7,353 nucleotides of DNA from Sphingobacteriia bacterium (lineage in GTDB: Bacteria; Bacteroidota; Bacteroidia; Chitinophagales; Chitinophagaceae), in contig REAV01000127.1 in the NCBI GenBank assembly GCA_004294465.1, forward strand, positions 1 to 7,353, in the 5' to 3' direction. Below the pieces are notes generated by a model that searched no databases, was not told the DNA's origin, and was given only the letters and a program-made list of their open reading frames with translations. Made by a program: the position numbers and the translations under genes. This document shows positions 1-6,926 of this stretch, piece by piece (within the stretch, counting starts at the first letter, position 1; each line of letters begins with the position of its first letter).

Positions 1-1
1 A

Positions 2-1432
2 CCAAATTTTTATAAGGAAAGATATCGTCCGCAATTTCATTTCTCTACACAAAGAAATTGGATTAACGATCCGAACGGGTTGATCTATCATAATGGCGAG
101 TACCATCTGTTTTACCAACACAATCCATTTGGAAATAATTGGGGACATATGAGTTGGGGTCATGCGGTGAGTAAAGATTTATTGAAGTGGAAAGAGCTTC
201 CGGTTGCCATTAAAGAAACCAATGAAAAAATGATCTTTTCTGGGTCGATGGTGGCAGATTTAAAGAATAGAAGTGGGTTAGGGAAAAACAAAGAAGATGT
301 TCCTTTGGTGGCTATTTATACAGCACACGACAACGCACTTCAAAATCAATACCTGGCTTATAGTATCGACGGTGGTAAATCATTTAGTAATTATACGGGC
401 AATCCAGTATTGGATCTGCAAATGAAAGATTTCAGAGACCCCAATGTATTTTGGTATGAGGCTGGAAAAAAATGGATCATGTCGGTTGCAATGCCCAATG
501 AAAAAATGATCTCATTCTATAGTTCATTTAGTTTGAAGCAATGGAAATACGAAGGAGATTTTGGTCCGGTAGGAGATCTTTCGGGAGTATGGGAATGTCC
601 TGATTTAATTCAGGTGCCGATCGTTGGAGAACCATTAAAAAAGAAATGGGTGCTATTGGTTTCACAAAATTCTTCGATGCAATATTTTGTTGGAAACTTT
701 AATGGCTCCAAATTTTTTAATGAAAATCCATCCAATAAAATTTTCAGACCAGATTATGGAATGGATTATTATGCAGCTGTTTCTTATAAAACAACACTAG
801 ATAAAATACCCGTAACCATTGGTTGGGTAAACAATTGGAATTATGCTGGAGATATACCTACCAAACCTTGGAAAGGAGCTATGTCTCTTCCAAGAAAATT
901 AGCCGTTAAAAAAATGGGCAATGAATGGATTCTGATTCAAGAACCCATCAAAGCCATTAACAGCCTGCGTTCTACAGCGGAGGTTTTGAAAGAACCCGTT
1001 TCGGTTAAGACCAATTACACTACCCCTTTTAAAGGTCAATGTTTCGAAATGGAACTAGACATCAGGCCTACTGCAACCAGTGTGAGCGGAGTAAAAATTG
1101 CTGTTGGAGGAAATCGCTTTTTCTCGATTAAATACGTGGCCAATGTAGAACAATTGTATATTGAAAGAAGCAATCCCTTGGTACCATTTAGCGTACAGTA
1201 TCCTTTCTTCAATCAAAAAAATGCGTATTTAAAAACCAAGAACGATGTAGTGCATTTGCATATTTATTTTGATAAGAGTATAGTAGAAGTGTATGCAAAC
1301 AATGGCGAATTGGTATTTACTACACAGGTTTTTCCTGAAGAATCCGATACGGGTATTGAATTTTTTAGTGATGGAAACGCAACAGTATTCGAAAATGTTT
1401 GGTTCTGGCCAATGAAATCTATTTGGAAATAA
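2..1432 (+). CDS. Glycoside hydrolase family 32 (levanase/inulinase/invertase type), 5' partial
   Basis: Hydrolyses beta-fructofuranosyl linkages in fructans or sucrose with retention of configuration (known for GH32). The reading frame is open to the left window edge, giving 476 visible residues; a start at the TTG at position 80 would be wrong because it would remove the nucleophile motif. Counting from the first visible codon: WINDPNG at residues 20-26 with nucleophile Asp23 (bases 68-70), the blade motif GHMSWGHAVS just after it, FRDP with transition-state Asp146, and WECPD with acid/base Glu198. Residues from about 10 to 320 form the five-bladed propeller; from about 335 onward lies the C-terminal beta-sandwich, including SIVEVYANNGE. 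GH32 enzymes are usually about 490-530 residues, so probably only a signal peptide and a few residues are missing; secretion is therefore likely but not seen. Exo or endo action and the preferred fructan cannot be told. The stop is 31 bp before the next gene, with no terminator between, so read-through is possible. Confidence 0.95.
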   Translation, partial: PNFYKERYRPQFHFSTQRNWINDPNGLIYHNGEYHLFYQHNPFGNNWGHMSWGHAVSKDLLKWKELPVAIKETNEKMIFSGSMVADLKNRSGLGKNKEDVPLVAIYTAHDNALQNQYLAYSIDGGKSFSNYTGNPVLDLQMKDFRDPNVFWYEAGKKWIMSVAMPNEKMISFYSSFSLKQWKYEGDFGPVGDLSGVWECPDLIQVPIVGEPLKKKWVLLVSQNSSMQYFVGNFNGSKFFNENPSNKIFRPDYGMDYYAAVSYKTTLDKIPVTIGWVNNWNYAGDIPTKPWKGAMSLPRKLAVKKMGNEWILIQEPIKAINSLRSTAEVLKEPVSVKTNYTTPFKGQCFEMELDIRPTATSVSGVKIAVGGNRFFSIKYVANVEQLYIERSNPLVPFSVQYPFFNQKNAYLKTKNDVVHLHIYFDKSIVEVYANNGELVFTTQVFPEESDTGIEFFSDGNATVFENVWFWPMKSIWK

Positions 1433-1436
1433 ACAG

Positions 1437-1444
1437 CATCTTTG
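1437..1444 (+). promoter_or_regulatory. Possible -7 promoter element of the kdnB-like gene
   Basis: CATCTTTG matches the Bacteroidota -7 consensus TAnnTTTG at five of six defined positions and lies 19 bp before the ATG at 1464. No TTTG/TTG -33 element sits at the usual 19-21 bp spacing. The same GCATCTTTG string occurs before kdsB. It may give the dehydrogenase gene its own weak start within a transcription unit shared with the GH32 gene. Confidence 0.35.
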
Positions 1445-1463
1445 TATTTGTAAAAACAGCAAC

Positions 1464-2537
1464 ATGAGTTTTAGAAATTTTAAAATGGTGAGTTACGTGG
1501 TATATGGCCGCGGAAGTTTTAATCAATTAGATGAAATTTTAGCACCGCAACGCAAGGGCGATGCTCCAATGATATTTTTAGTAGATCATTTTTTTGAAGG
1601 CAAGCCTTTATTGAATAGAATTCCTTTGAGAGGAAAAGATAAAGTGATCATGGCCGATGTAACATACGAGCCAAAAACCACACAGGTAGATGCATTGGCA
1701 AAATCATTGAAAGAAGAGTTTGGAACAGTGAGTGGTATCATTGGAATTGGCGGAGGCTCTACCATGGATTTAGCAAAAGCAGTTTCGTTAATGATGACCA
1801 ACCCGGGATCATCTTCCGATTATCAAGGATGGGATCTTGTACAAGAGCCGGGTGTTTATAAAGCAGGTATTCCTACATTGAGTGGAACAGGAGCAGAAGT
1901 GAGCAGAACGACTGTGCTTACAGGACCAACACGTAAGCTCGGAATGAATTCAGATTTCACCCCCTTCGATCAAATTGTATTGGATCCAGAATTAACCAAA
2001 GACGCACCAGCCAATCAACGTTTCTATACGGGCATGGATTGTTATATACATTGTATAGAAAGCTTGGAAGGCACTTATTTAAATGAATTCAGTAAAAGTT
2101 ATGGAGAGAAAGCGTTGCAATTGTGTCAAAAAGTTTTTGTAGAAAAAAATATTTGGGATGATGAATGTGATGATCAATTAATGATGGCATCTTATGCTGG
2201 CGGAATGAGTATTGCCTATTCTCAGGTAGGAGTGGCACATGCAGTGAGTTATGGTTTGAGTTATTTATTAGGCACCAAACATGGAGTGGGCAATTGCATC
2301 GTAATGAATCACTTGGAAGAATATTATCCTGCTGGCGTGAAAGAGTTTAAATACATGGTAGAGAAAAATAAGATCGAAATTCCTCAAGGTATTTGTAAAG
2401 GCTTGAGTGAAGATAATTTCGAAAAAATGATCAATGTATCGATGGGCATGAAACCCTTATGGGAAAACGCTTTGGGAAAAGACTGGGAAAAAATAATGAC
2501 CCGCGAAAAGTTGAGGGCCCTATTCGACAAACTATAA
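1464..2537 (+). CDS. kdnB: Iron-type (group III) alcohol dehydrogenase, probable 3-deoxy-D-manno-octulosonate 8-oxidase
   Basis: A complete 357-residue protein of the Fe-dependent alcohol dehydrogenase fold. The nucleotide-binding turn GIGGGSTMD is at residues 94-102 and SGTGAEVS at 140-147. The predicted metal ligands are Asp192 and His196 (D-x3-H in GMDCYIH), His259 (AHAVSYG) and His273 (KHGVGN); all four are present. Within this fold KdnB oxidises the C8 hydroxyl of Kdo to an aldehyde, which KdnA then aminates to Kdo8N (known from Shewanella). I prefer KdnB over a fermentative alcohol dehydrogenase because of the overall sequence style and the directly neighbouring kdsB; the assignment to KdnB is inference, the fold is not. 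The ATG at 1464 gives the normal N-terminus leading into the VVYGRGSF strand; Met8 is a less likely start. It converges on kdsB, with the last 6 bp overlapping the end of that gene. No KdnA aminotransferase is present in the window. Confidence 0.75.
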   Translation: MSFRNFKMVSYVVYGRGSFNQLDEILAPQRKGDAPMIFLVDHFFEGKPLLNRIPLRGKDKVIMADVTYEPKTTQVDALAKSLKEEFGTVSGIIGIGGGSTMDLAKAVSLMMTNPGSSSDYQGWDLVQEPGVYKAGIPTLSGTGAEVSRTTVLTGPTRKLGMNSDFTPFDQIVLDPELTKDAPANQRFYTGMDCYIHCIESLEGTYLNEFSKSYGEKALQLCQKVFVEKNIWDDECDDQLMMASYAGGMSIAYSQVGVAHAVSYGLSYLLGTKHGVGNCIVMNHLEEYYPAGVKEFKYMVEKNKIEIPQGICKGLSEDNFEKMINVSMGMKPLWENALGKDWEKIMTREKLRALFDKL

Positions 2538-3248
2538 TAATTTTGCTGCTTTAATTAAATCTTCTGGTGTATCAATTTCTACACCCATGTATTGGGTGAG
2601 CACCATTTTTAATGGAATGCCGTATTCTAAATAACGCAAGCATTCAATTTTTTCAGCAGCTTCAAGTGGTGTCATTGGCCAGGCAGTAAAATCGAGTAAT
2701 GCTTTTTTACGGAAAGCATAGACCCCAATATGTTCGTAATAAGGAATTTGTATATCCTTGTTGCGCGGATAAGGAATCACACTTCTAGAAAAAAACAAGG
2801 AATTCATATTACGATCAACAGCCACTTTTACATAATTGGGATCATTAATCAAGGCTTCGTCTTTTAGTTCCTGCATTAAAGAAGCCACTTGTACCGTAGG
2901 GTCACTAAAAGTTGTCAATAATTTTTCTAAAGGATCTTTTTGTACAAAAGGCTCATCGCCCTGCACATTTACAATGATATCCACTTCTAAATCTGCAGCA
3001 GCTTCTGCAATACGGTCGCTCCCGCTTTCATGATTTTTTTTACTCATGATGGCTTTGCCTCTATAACCTACTATTTCATTGAAAATAATCTCACTATCAG
3101 TAACCACCACCACTTCATCGAATAAACCTGTAGCCATTGTATTGTCGTAAGTATGCCTGATTACAGTTTTACTCCCAAGCATTTGCATGAGCTTAGCAGG
3201 AAAACGAGTAGCCGCATAACGGGCAGGTATCATCGCAACAATCTTCAT
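2532..3248 (-). CDS. kdsB: 3-deoxy-manno-octulosonate (or Kdo8N) cytidylyltransferase
   Basis: Joins CTP to Kdo to give CMP-Kdo and pyrophosphate, the cytoplasmic activation step before transfer to lipid A. The 238-residue length is close to the family norm (about 245-250). Visible family motifs are the N-terminal nucleotide loop [12 protein letters not shown] at residues 8-19, GSDRIAEA at 76-83, NVQGDEPF at 94-101 with the metal-binding Asp98, [11 protein letters not shown] at 152-162, EHIGVYAFR at 172-180, [15 protein letters not shown] at 196-210 and EIDTPEDL at 224-231 with the second metal Asp226. The first loop differs somewhat from the common form that has Ser-Thr-Arg-Leu-Pro-Gly-Lys. 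In Shewanella the homologue next to kdnA/kdnB prefers Kdo8N; the kdnB-like neighbour makes the same preference plausible here, but sequence alone does not settle it. It lies 30 bp downstream of the small membrane protein gene on the same strand, with a possible promoter of its own in the gap. Confidence 0.93.
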   Translation of the reverse strand: MKIVAMIPARYAATRFPAKLMQMLGSKTVIRHTYDNTMATGLFDEVVVVTDSEIIFNEIVGYRGKAIMSKKNHESGSDRIAEAAADLEVDIIVNVQGDEPFVQKDPLEKLLTTFSDPTVQVASLMQELKDEALINDPNYVKVAVDRNMNSLFFSRSVIPYPRNKDIQIPYYEHIGVYAFRKKALLDFTAWPMTPLEAAEKIECLRYLEYGIPLKMVLTQYMGVEIDTPEDLIKAAKLL

Positions 3249-3262
3249 GGTAATTATTTATG

Positions 3263-3270
3263 CAAAGATG
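3263..3270 (-). promoter_or_regulatory. Possible -7 promoter element of kdsB
   Basis: Read on the minus strand this is CATCTTTG followed by CA, a five-of-six match to TAnnTTTG, within the 30-bp gap before kdsB. The leader would be only about 8-10 nt. A TTG lies 24 bp upstream, longer than the usual 19-21 bp spacer, so this is a -7-only call. If real, kdsB can be transcribed apart from the two membrane-protein genes upstream. Confidence 0.35.
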
Positions 3271-3278
3271 CGCTAGTT

Positions 3279-3692
3279 TTATTTCTTTTTGAACCAAAAA
3301 AGTACAATTCGAAAACAAAGTATTAACCATTTTCCGGGAAATAAGAAAAATTCCAGGAATAGTATCATTCTATTTACATCATCACTCCATCTAAACGGAT
3401 GATCAATTATTCCACCAAACAATCCTATATTTTTAATATTGGGTTTTGGAGAAACAAATAATGCAATGCACAAATAAATAGCAACAAATAAAAGACTGAG
3501 TAAAAAATTTTCTAGGCTAAAATTGATGAATAAAAAATAAAACAAAACAGACCATAAACCTAGGCCTCCAATTAAAACCATCAGTTTTGCCCAATTAGCA
3601 AACCCTTCCATTTTTTCTTGATGTATGCCAGTATTTATTTTGCCTATTGGAGCTGGGTTTCTGCCCTCCATTAGCCATTCAAAAATGCCCAT
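3279..3692 (-). CDS. Small conserved-looking three-helix membrane protein, function unknown
   Basis: I do not recognise a named family. The 137-residue product has a polar N-terminus of about 35 residues, then hydrophobic segments at about 37-58, 62-80 and 109-134, and ends in Lys-Lys-Lys. Between helices 2 and 3 lies a more polar stretch with HPFRWSDDVNRM at 98-109, the part most likely to carry function because it holds clustered charged, Trp and His residues. By the positive-inside rule the Lys-rich tail is probably cytoplasmic. The ATG at 3692 lies 7 bp after the stop of the hydroxylase gene, and kdsB begins 30 bp downstream, so it looks like the middle gene of a three-gene unit. A partner role for the hydroxylase or in envelope assembly is guesswork from position. 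Codon use and base composition do not obviously set it apart from its neighbours. Confidence 0.8.
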   Translation of the reverse strand: MGIFEWLMEGRNPAPIGKINTGIHQEKMEGFANWAKLMVLIGGLGLWSVLFYFLFINFSLENFLLSLLFVAIYLCIALFVSPKPNIKNIGLFGGIIDHPFRWSDDVNRMILFLEFFLFPGKWLILCFRIVLFWFKKK

Positions 3693-3699
3693 AAATGTT

Positions 3700-4521
3700 T
3701 TAATAATTTGTTTTAATCGATCCGTCGAAAGGAATTTTTAATTGATACGCTAATTTTTCATCAGTGGAATCATCCAGCACATCAAGACCATAACGAATTT
3801 GTTCTATTGGAGTGTAATTAAAGGTTCCGAACAATCGGTCCCAAATAGAAAAAATATTTCCGTAATTACTATCTGTCTGAGGCTGTTGATAATGATGATG
3901 CACTTTATGCATATTGGGCGAAACAATGATCCAACTCAATGCATTATCAATGGCAACTGGTAATCGTAAATTGGCATGATTGAATTGAGAGAGTACCGCA
4001 CTCATGCTTTGATACAACATCACTGTCCACATTGGCGCACCACATAGCGCAACACCAATAATTGTAAATACTGCACGAAACACAGATTCTCCTGGATGAT
4101 GTCTGTTTGCTGTGGTAGTGTCTACATGGGTATCGGCATGATGTACCATATGAAATTTCCACATCCATTTTACTTTATGCTCAACAAAATGAATAAAATA
4201 AGCCCCTACTAAATCAAGTAATAATAAACCGCCGATCAATGTTACCCAGGTAGGTAACTCAAATAATTGTAAAATGCCGAAATGATTGTCGATGGCCCAA
4301 TCACTGGTTTTTACCATCAATAAAGCAAAAGCGAAATTGATTACGATGGTAGTGATGGTAAAAAAAATATTAATGGAAGCGTGTTTCCATTTATTGTATT
4401 TAAATCCAAACAAAGGAGCTGCGCCTTCGATGATCCAAAAGAAGGTAATTCCACCAGCTAGAATAATAGCTCGGTGCAAGCTGGGTATATGAGAAAAATA
4501 GGCTACAATCGAATCGATCAT
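3700..4521 (-). CDS. Sterol desaturase / fatty acid hydroxylase superfamily membrane enzyme
   Basis: A 273-residue integral membrane di-iron oxygenase. The histidine clusters that hold the metal centre are all visible: H-x3-H at 111-115 (HFVEH), H-x2-HH at 124-128 (HMVHH), RHHPGES at 140-146, a lone His182 in NHAN, and H-x2-HH at 205-209 (HKVHHH). Hydrophobic segments lie at about 17-35, 50-70, 92-112, 150-172 and possibly 188-202. After the last cluster comes the typical family ending NIFSIWDRLFGTF at 222-234. Members hydroxylate or desaturate C-H bonds in sterols, fatty acids, sphingoid bases, carotenoids or ether lipids, using O2 and an electron donor; the substrate here is unknown. It is the first gene of the minus-strand unit that ends in kdsB, so a membrane or lipid A lipid is a reasonable inference. 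ATG at 4521 fits the family N-terminus. Confidence 0.92.
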   Translation of the reverse strand: MIDSIVAYFSHIPSLHRAIILAGGITFFWIIEGAAPLFGFKYNKWKHASINIFFTITTIVINFAFALLMVKTSDWAIDNHFGILQLFELPTWVTLIGGLLLLDLVGAYFIHFVEHKVKWMWKFHMVHHADTHVDTTTANRHHPGESVFRAVFTIIGVALCGAPMWTVMLYQSMSAVLSQFNHANLRLPVAIDNALSWIIVSPNMHKVHHHYQQPQTDSNYGNIFSIWDRLFGTFNYTPIEQIRYGLDVLDDSTDEKLAYQLKIPFDGSIKTNY

Positions 4522-4607
4522 AAAAGCAAAAGTTTCATGTAAGATACAAATAATGAAATAATAAAAATATTAGTCAGAATTATTCTTTTAGTTAATTTAG
4601 ATTAAAA

Positions 4608-4615
4608 CAAAGATA
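4608..4615 (-). promoter_or_regulatory. Probable -7 promoter element of the hydroxylase-kdsB unit
   Basis: On the minus strand this reads TATCTTTG, a full match to the Bacteroidota -7 consensus TAnnTTTG. It would give a leader of about 80 nt before the ATG at 4521. No -33 TTTG is found at 19-21 bp; a TTG lies only 13 bp upstream. The element sits 3 bp before the TTG start codon of the divergent gene on the plus strand, so transcription from here would run out of that gene's 5' end. Confidence 0.4.
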
Positions 4616-4618
4616 AAA

Positions 4619-5551
4619 TTGGAGTTCTCAACCCTTTTTTGGAAAAAAATCAGATTAATATTTCCAATATTATTATTACTAATTGTTGGCATTAATTTTT
4701 TTGAAATAACGTTAAGAAGGGCAATAGCAAAGTATGCTCAATCTTTAGATTTTGAAGAAGAAACATGGAACCTACTTATACCAATTCTTTTATCTGGTAT
4801 TGCATTATTCATTTTTCTTTTACCAAAACTAAAATTGTTGGTTTTTCCATCAAACGAGAAAACCACAAAGTATACTTTTTTAATTTTATCTTGGGTTTGG
4901 TTTGTTTTTTTGATTTCTTTTACTCAAAATTTTTATACCAATTATTCAAACAAATTAATTGATTTAAATAGAATAGAAGATATTCAAAGTGCGCCAGTTA
5001 GTAGATATTATCATTTAAACAATGGAAACCTTGCTAGAATTCACACTTGTTCATTTACTAATTATAGTGTTTCTAATAAAGGTGGGAGATTAAATATAAA
5101 CATATATTTTTCGATTCCGATTTTTTCTCCAGGCAACTATTATCCTCAATTGGGCCATCCTTATTGGTATGGAGTAAAATTTCATAAAGAGTTTTCGAAT
5201 AGGGTTTCAGCTGAAATCAAAAACAAAATGATCAATCAGTTTTATGATGAATGCAAAGAAGAGTTGAATACATTTGATGCAAAAAGAATGTCTTATTTGG
5301 TAAGAAAAACTTTATCAAAAGACACAAGATTTTTTTTTAAAGCAATCGAAAACAGGATGACTATTTTTAACCCCCAAAGCACCATCATCTTGCAAAACCC
5401 AGCGTATGAAGAAATTGCTGATATTACAGACAATGATTTAAAAGGGTTCTTGATTACTCTTTTTATCGGCTCACTTATATTCCTCTTGCTATTCTCTAAT
5501 AAAAAAATAAGTTTAAAAGAAAGCACATTTGAAATTGAGCATACCAAATAA
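4619..5551 (+). CDS. Unrecognised four-helix membrane protein with a central soluble domain, TTG start
   Basis: I cannot name this 310-residue protein. Hydrophobic segments lie at about 11-30, 50-70 and 84-102, then a largely polar region from about 105 to 273, then a last segment at about 275-293 and a short charged tail. The central region is rich in Tyr, Asn and aromatic residues and contains PYWYGVKFHKEFSNR at 181-195, the most family-like stretch. With three helices before and one after it, the central domain lies on one side of the membrane, probably outside the cytoplasm. The start must be TTG at 4619 or an unusual codon: the frame has a stop at 4598-4600, no ATG or GTG in between, and the first internal Met is residue 204. 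Weak promoter-like TAATTTAG lies at 4593-4600. The gene is far richer in A+T than its neighbours (hand counts of single 60-base lines gave 17-30% G+C). A second small membrane gene follows 7 bp later. Confidence 0.7.
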   Translation: MEFSTLFWKKIRLIFPILLLLIVGINFFEITLRRAIAKYAQSLDFEEETWNLLIPILLSGIALFIFLLPKLKLLVFPSNEKTTKYTFLILSWVWFVFLISFTQNFYTNYSNKLIDLNRIEDIQSAPVSRYYHLNNGNLARIHTCSFTNYSVSNKGGRLNINIYFSIPIFSPGNYYPQLGHPYWYGVKFHKEFSNRVSAEIKNKMINQFYDECKEELNTFDAKRMSYLVRKTLSKDTRFFFKAIENRMTIFNPQSTIILQNPAYEEIADITDNDLKGFLITLFIGSLIFLLLFSNKKISLKESTFEIEHTK

Positions 5552-5558
5552 AAAAATT

Positions 5559-5741
5559 ATGATAAACGATTACATTATCGCAATATTTCTCACACTGGCT
5601 ATAATTGGAACAGCATTTGACTTTATAAAACATATTTCAAAAAATAAGAATAAAGTTTTTTTTCGGGCATGTATTTATTTAACTGCAATTATATCTTGGG
5701 CATTTAATATTTATGAGCATATCAAGAAAATTATCGAATAA
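5559..5741 (+). CDS. Small two-helix membrane protein, function unknown
   Basis: A 60-residue product starting at ATG 5559, with hydrophobic segments at about 4-23 and 36-53 separated by a Lys/Asn-rich loop, and a Lys-containing C-terminus. I recognise no family. A longer reading from TTG at 5529 would overlap the previous gene by 23 bp and add a polar stretch before the first helix, so the ATG, 7 bp after the previous stop, is preferred. The tight spacing and shared AT-rich composition suggest cotranscription with the 310-residue membrane protein and perhaps a common origin. A leaderless two-helix hairpin of this size is compatible with a small accessory subunit or an immunity/holin-like protein, but nothing in the sequence supports one over another. 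Its stop codon overlaps the T-run of the dnaN terminator read on the other strand. Confidence 0.55.
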   Translation: MINDYIIAIFLTLAIIGTAFDFIKHISKNKNKVFFRACIYLTAIISWAFNIYEHIKKIIE

Positions 5742-5769
5742 AAAAACCCCGCAATAAAATTGCAGGGTT
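5740..5769 (-). terminator. Intrinsic terminator of dnaN
   Basis: On the minus strand an 11-bp stem (bases 5769-5759 pairing with 5755-5745) has one mismatch and a 3-nt TTT loop, and its 3' arm runs into a stretch of seven T. It lies 22 bp past the dnaN stop. On the plus strand the hairpin is followed by CAAGTATAAA, not a T-run, so it should stop dnaN transcripts well but plus-strand transcripts only poorly. Confidence 0.85.
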
Positions 5770-5791
5770 CAAGTATAAAAAAATTGAAGTA

Positions 5792-6907
5792 TTAATTATT
5801 CAACATCAACGGCATCACCAACATCAACAAGTCTTCTCCTTCTGCTTGTTCGGTAGGTTTGATTAAACCAGCTTTGGTGGCAGTAGACAATTCCATTTTA
5901 ATATCATCGGTATCAGCAGCGTTGAGCATTTCAATTAAGAAACGCGCATTGAAGGCAATTTGTAAATCTTCTCCATCGTATTGACAATTCATGCGCTCAT
6001 TTCCTTCGAAACTAAAGTCTACATCCTGAGCGGCCATTTGTAATTCGCTGCCAGTAATATTCAAAGCAACCTGATTGGTGCTTTTATTAGAGAATACATT
6101 TACACGACGCAATGCATTTTGAAAATCGCCTTTATTAACAACCAATTTATATGGATTGTCTGCAGGGATTACCACTTTATAATCAGGGAATCTCGCATCG
6201 ATCAATCTACAGATCATGTGAGTAGAACCGTGTTGTACAAATAAATGATTGCTATTGTAACTGATTGTTAATTCATCTTCGTTATCTGGCAAAGCATTCT
6301 TCAATAAGTTCAAAGGTTTTTTTGGAACGATGAACGAATCGGATTTAGTAGCGTGCGTATCGGTGCGCTTATAGCGAACCAAACGGTGTGCATCGGTAGC
6401 TACCAGCTGAACACTGTCTTTGGTTAATTCGAAGAACACTCCGGTCATTGCTGGGCGTAAATCATCTCCACTAACTGCAAACAAAGTTTTATTGATACCA
6501 GTTAATAAAGCAGTACTGCTCATTTTAAAACTGGTAGTATCATCCGACGATGGCTCTTTTGGAAAATTGTCAGGGTTTTCGCCCATCACCTTGTATTTAC
6601 CATTATCACTGGTAATTTCAATAGCAAAGTTTTTGTCGATAGTGAATGTAAGTGGTTGGTCGGCAATGTTTTTAAGAGAATCCAACAAAATTTTTGCAGG
6701 AATACAGACTTTTCCATTGGCCTTACTTTCTACATCCATCTGAACCCGCATAACGGTTTCGAGGTCGGTTGCCACTACATTGAGCTTTTTATCTTGAATC
6801 TCAAACAAAAAATCTTCGAGAATCGGCAAAACCGTATTTGCATTGATAACACCGCTGATCTGTTGCAAATGTTTTAATAAAGAAGAAGAAGAAACGATAA
6901 ATTTCAT
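5792..6907 (-). CDS. dnaN: DNA polymerase III beta subunit (sliding clamp)
   Basis: Forms the ring-shaped homodimer that encircles DNA and tethers DNA polymerase III and many repair proteins. The 371-residue length is normal for the family (E. coli 366), and three similar clamp domains can be placed at roughly 1-120, 130-245 and 250-371. Recognisable family stretches are the N-terminal VLPILEDFL at 26-34, VATDLE at 45-50, RPAMTGVFFE at 151-160, VATDAHRLVRY at 169-179, RLIDARFPDYKVVIP at 234-248 and the C-terminal VMPLMLNN, which forms part of the partner-binding pocket. ATG at 6907 gives the standard MKF start. No dnaA, recF or gyrB is next to it, so this is not a canonical dnaA-dnaN origin cluster within the window; Bacteroidota often have dnaN away from dnaA. 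It is preceded by a -7 element and a palindrome, and followed by its own terminator, so it is probably monocistronic. Confidence 0.98.
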   Translation of the reverse strand: MKFIVSSSSLLKHLQQISGVINANTVLPILEDFLFEIQDKKLNVVATDLETVMRVQMDVESKANGKVCIPAKILLDSLKNIADQPLTFTIDKNFAIEITSDNGKYKVMGENPDNFPKEPSSDDTTSFKMSSTALLTGINKTLFAVSGDDLRPAMTGVFFELTKDSVQLVATDAHRLVRYKRTDTHATKSDSFIVPKKPLNLLKNALPDNEDELTISYNSNHLFVQHGSTHMICRLIDARFPDYKVVIPADNPYKLVVNKGDFQNALRRVNVFSNKSTNQVALNITGSELQMAAQDVDFSFEGNERMNCQYDGEDLQIAFNARFLIEMLNAADTDDIKMELSTATKAGLIKPTEQAEGEDLLMLVMPLMLNN

Positions 6908-6926
6908 AAAGGCGTTTTATACGTAA

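Noticed and set aside
80..1432. GH32 gene starting at TTG 80
   Set aside because: The frame is open back to base 2 and the 26 codons before 80 hold the conserved WINDPNG nucleophile motif, so the gene is cut by the window edge.
1229..1465. 78-residue minus-strand frame over the end of the GH32 gene
   Set aside because: It lies entirely antisense to the conserved beta-sandwich coding region and shows no domain.
1464..2537. Lactaldehyde reductase or butanol dehydrogenase identity for the iron-type dehydrogenase
   Set aside because: The fold and metal ligands would allow it, but the neighbouring kdsB and the overall sequence style fit KdnB better; kept as an alternative only.
3947..4168. 73-residue minus-strand frame inside the hydroxylase gene
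   Set aside because: It overlaps a strong gene with all family histidine motifs in another frame and has no recognisable content.
4592..4605. Short inverted repeat TTAAT-TTAG-ATTAA before the 310-residue gene
   Set aside because: A 5-bp A/T-only stem is expected by chance in such an AT-rich stretch.
5529..5741. 70-residue version of the small membrane protein from TTG 5529
   Set aside because: It overlaps the previous gene; ATG at 5559, 7 bp after that gene's stop, gives a cleaner start directly before the first helix.
6420..6877. Two plus-strand open frames antisense to dnaN
   Set aside because: They are shadows of a highly conserved gene; the translations show no domain features and have no separate promoter or start signals.
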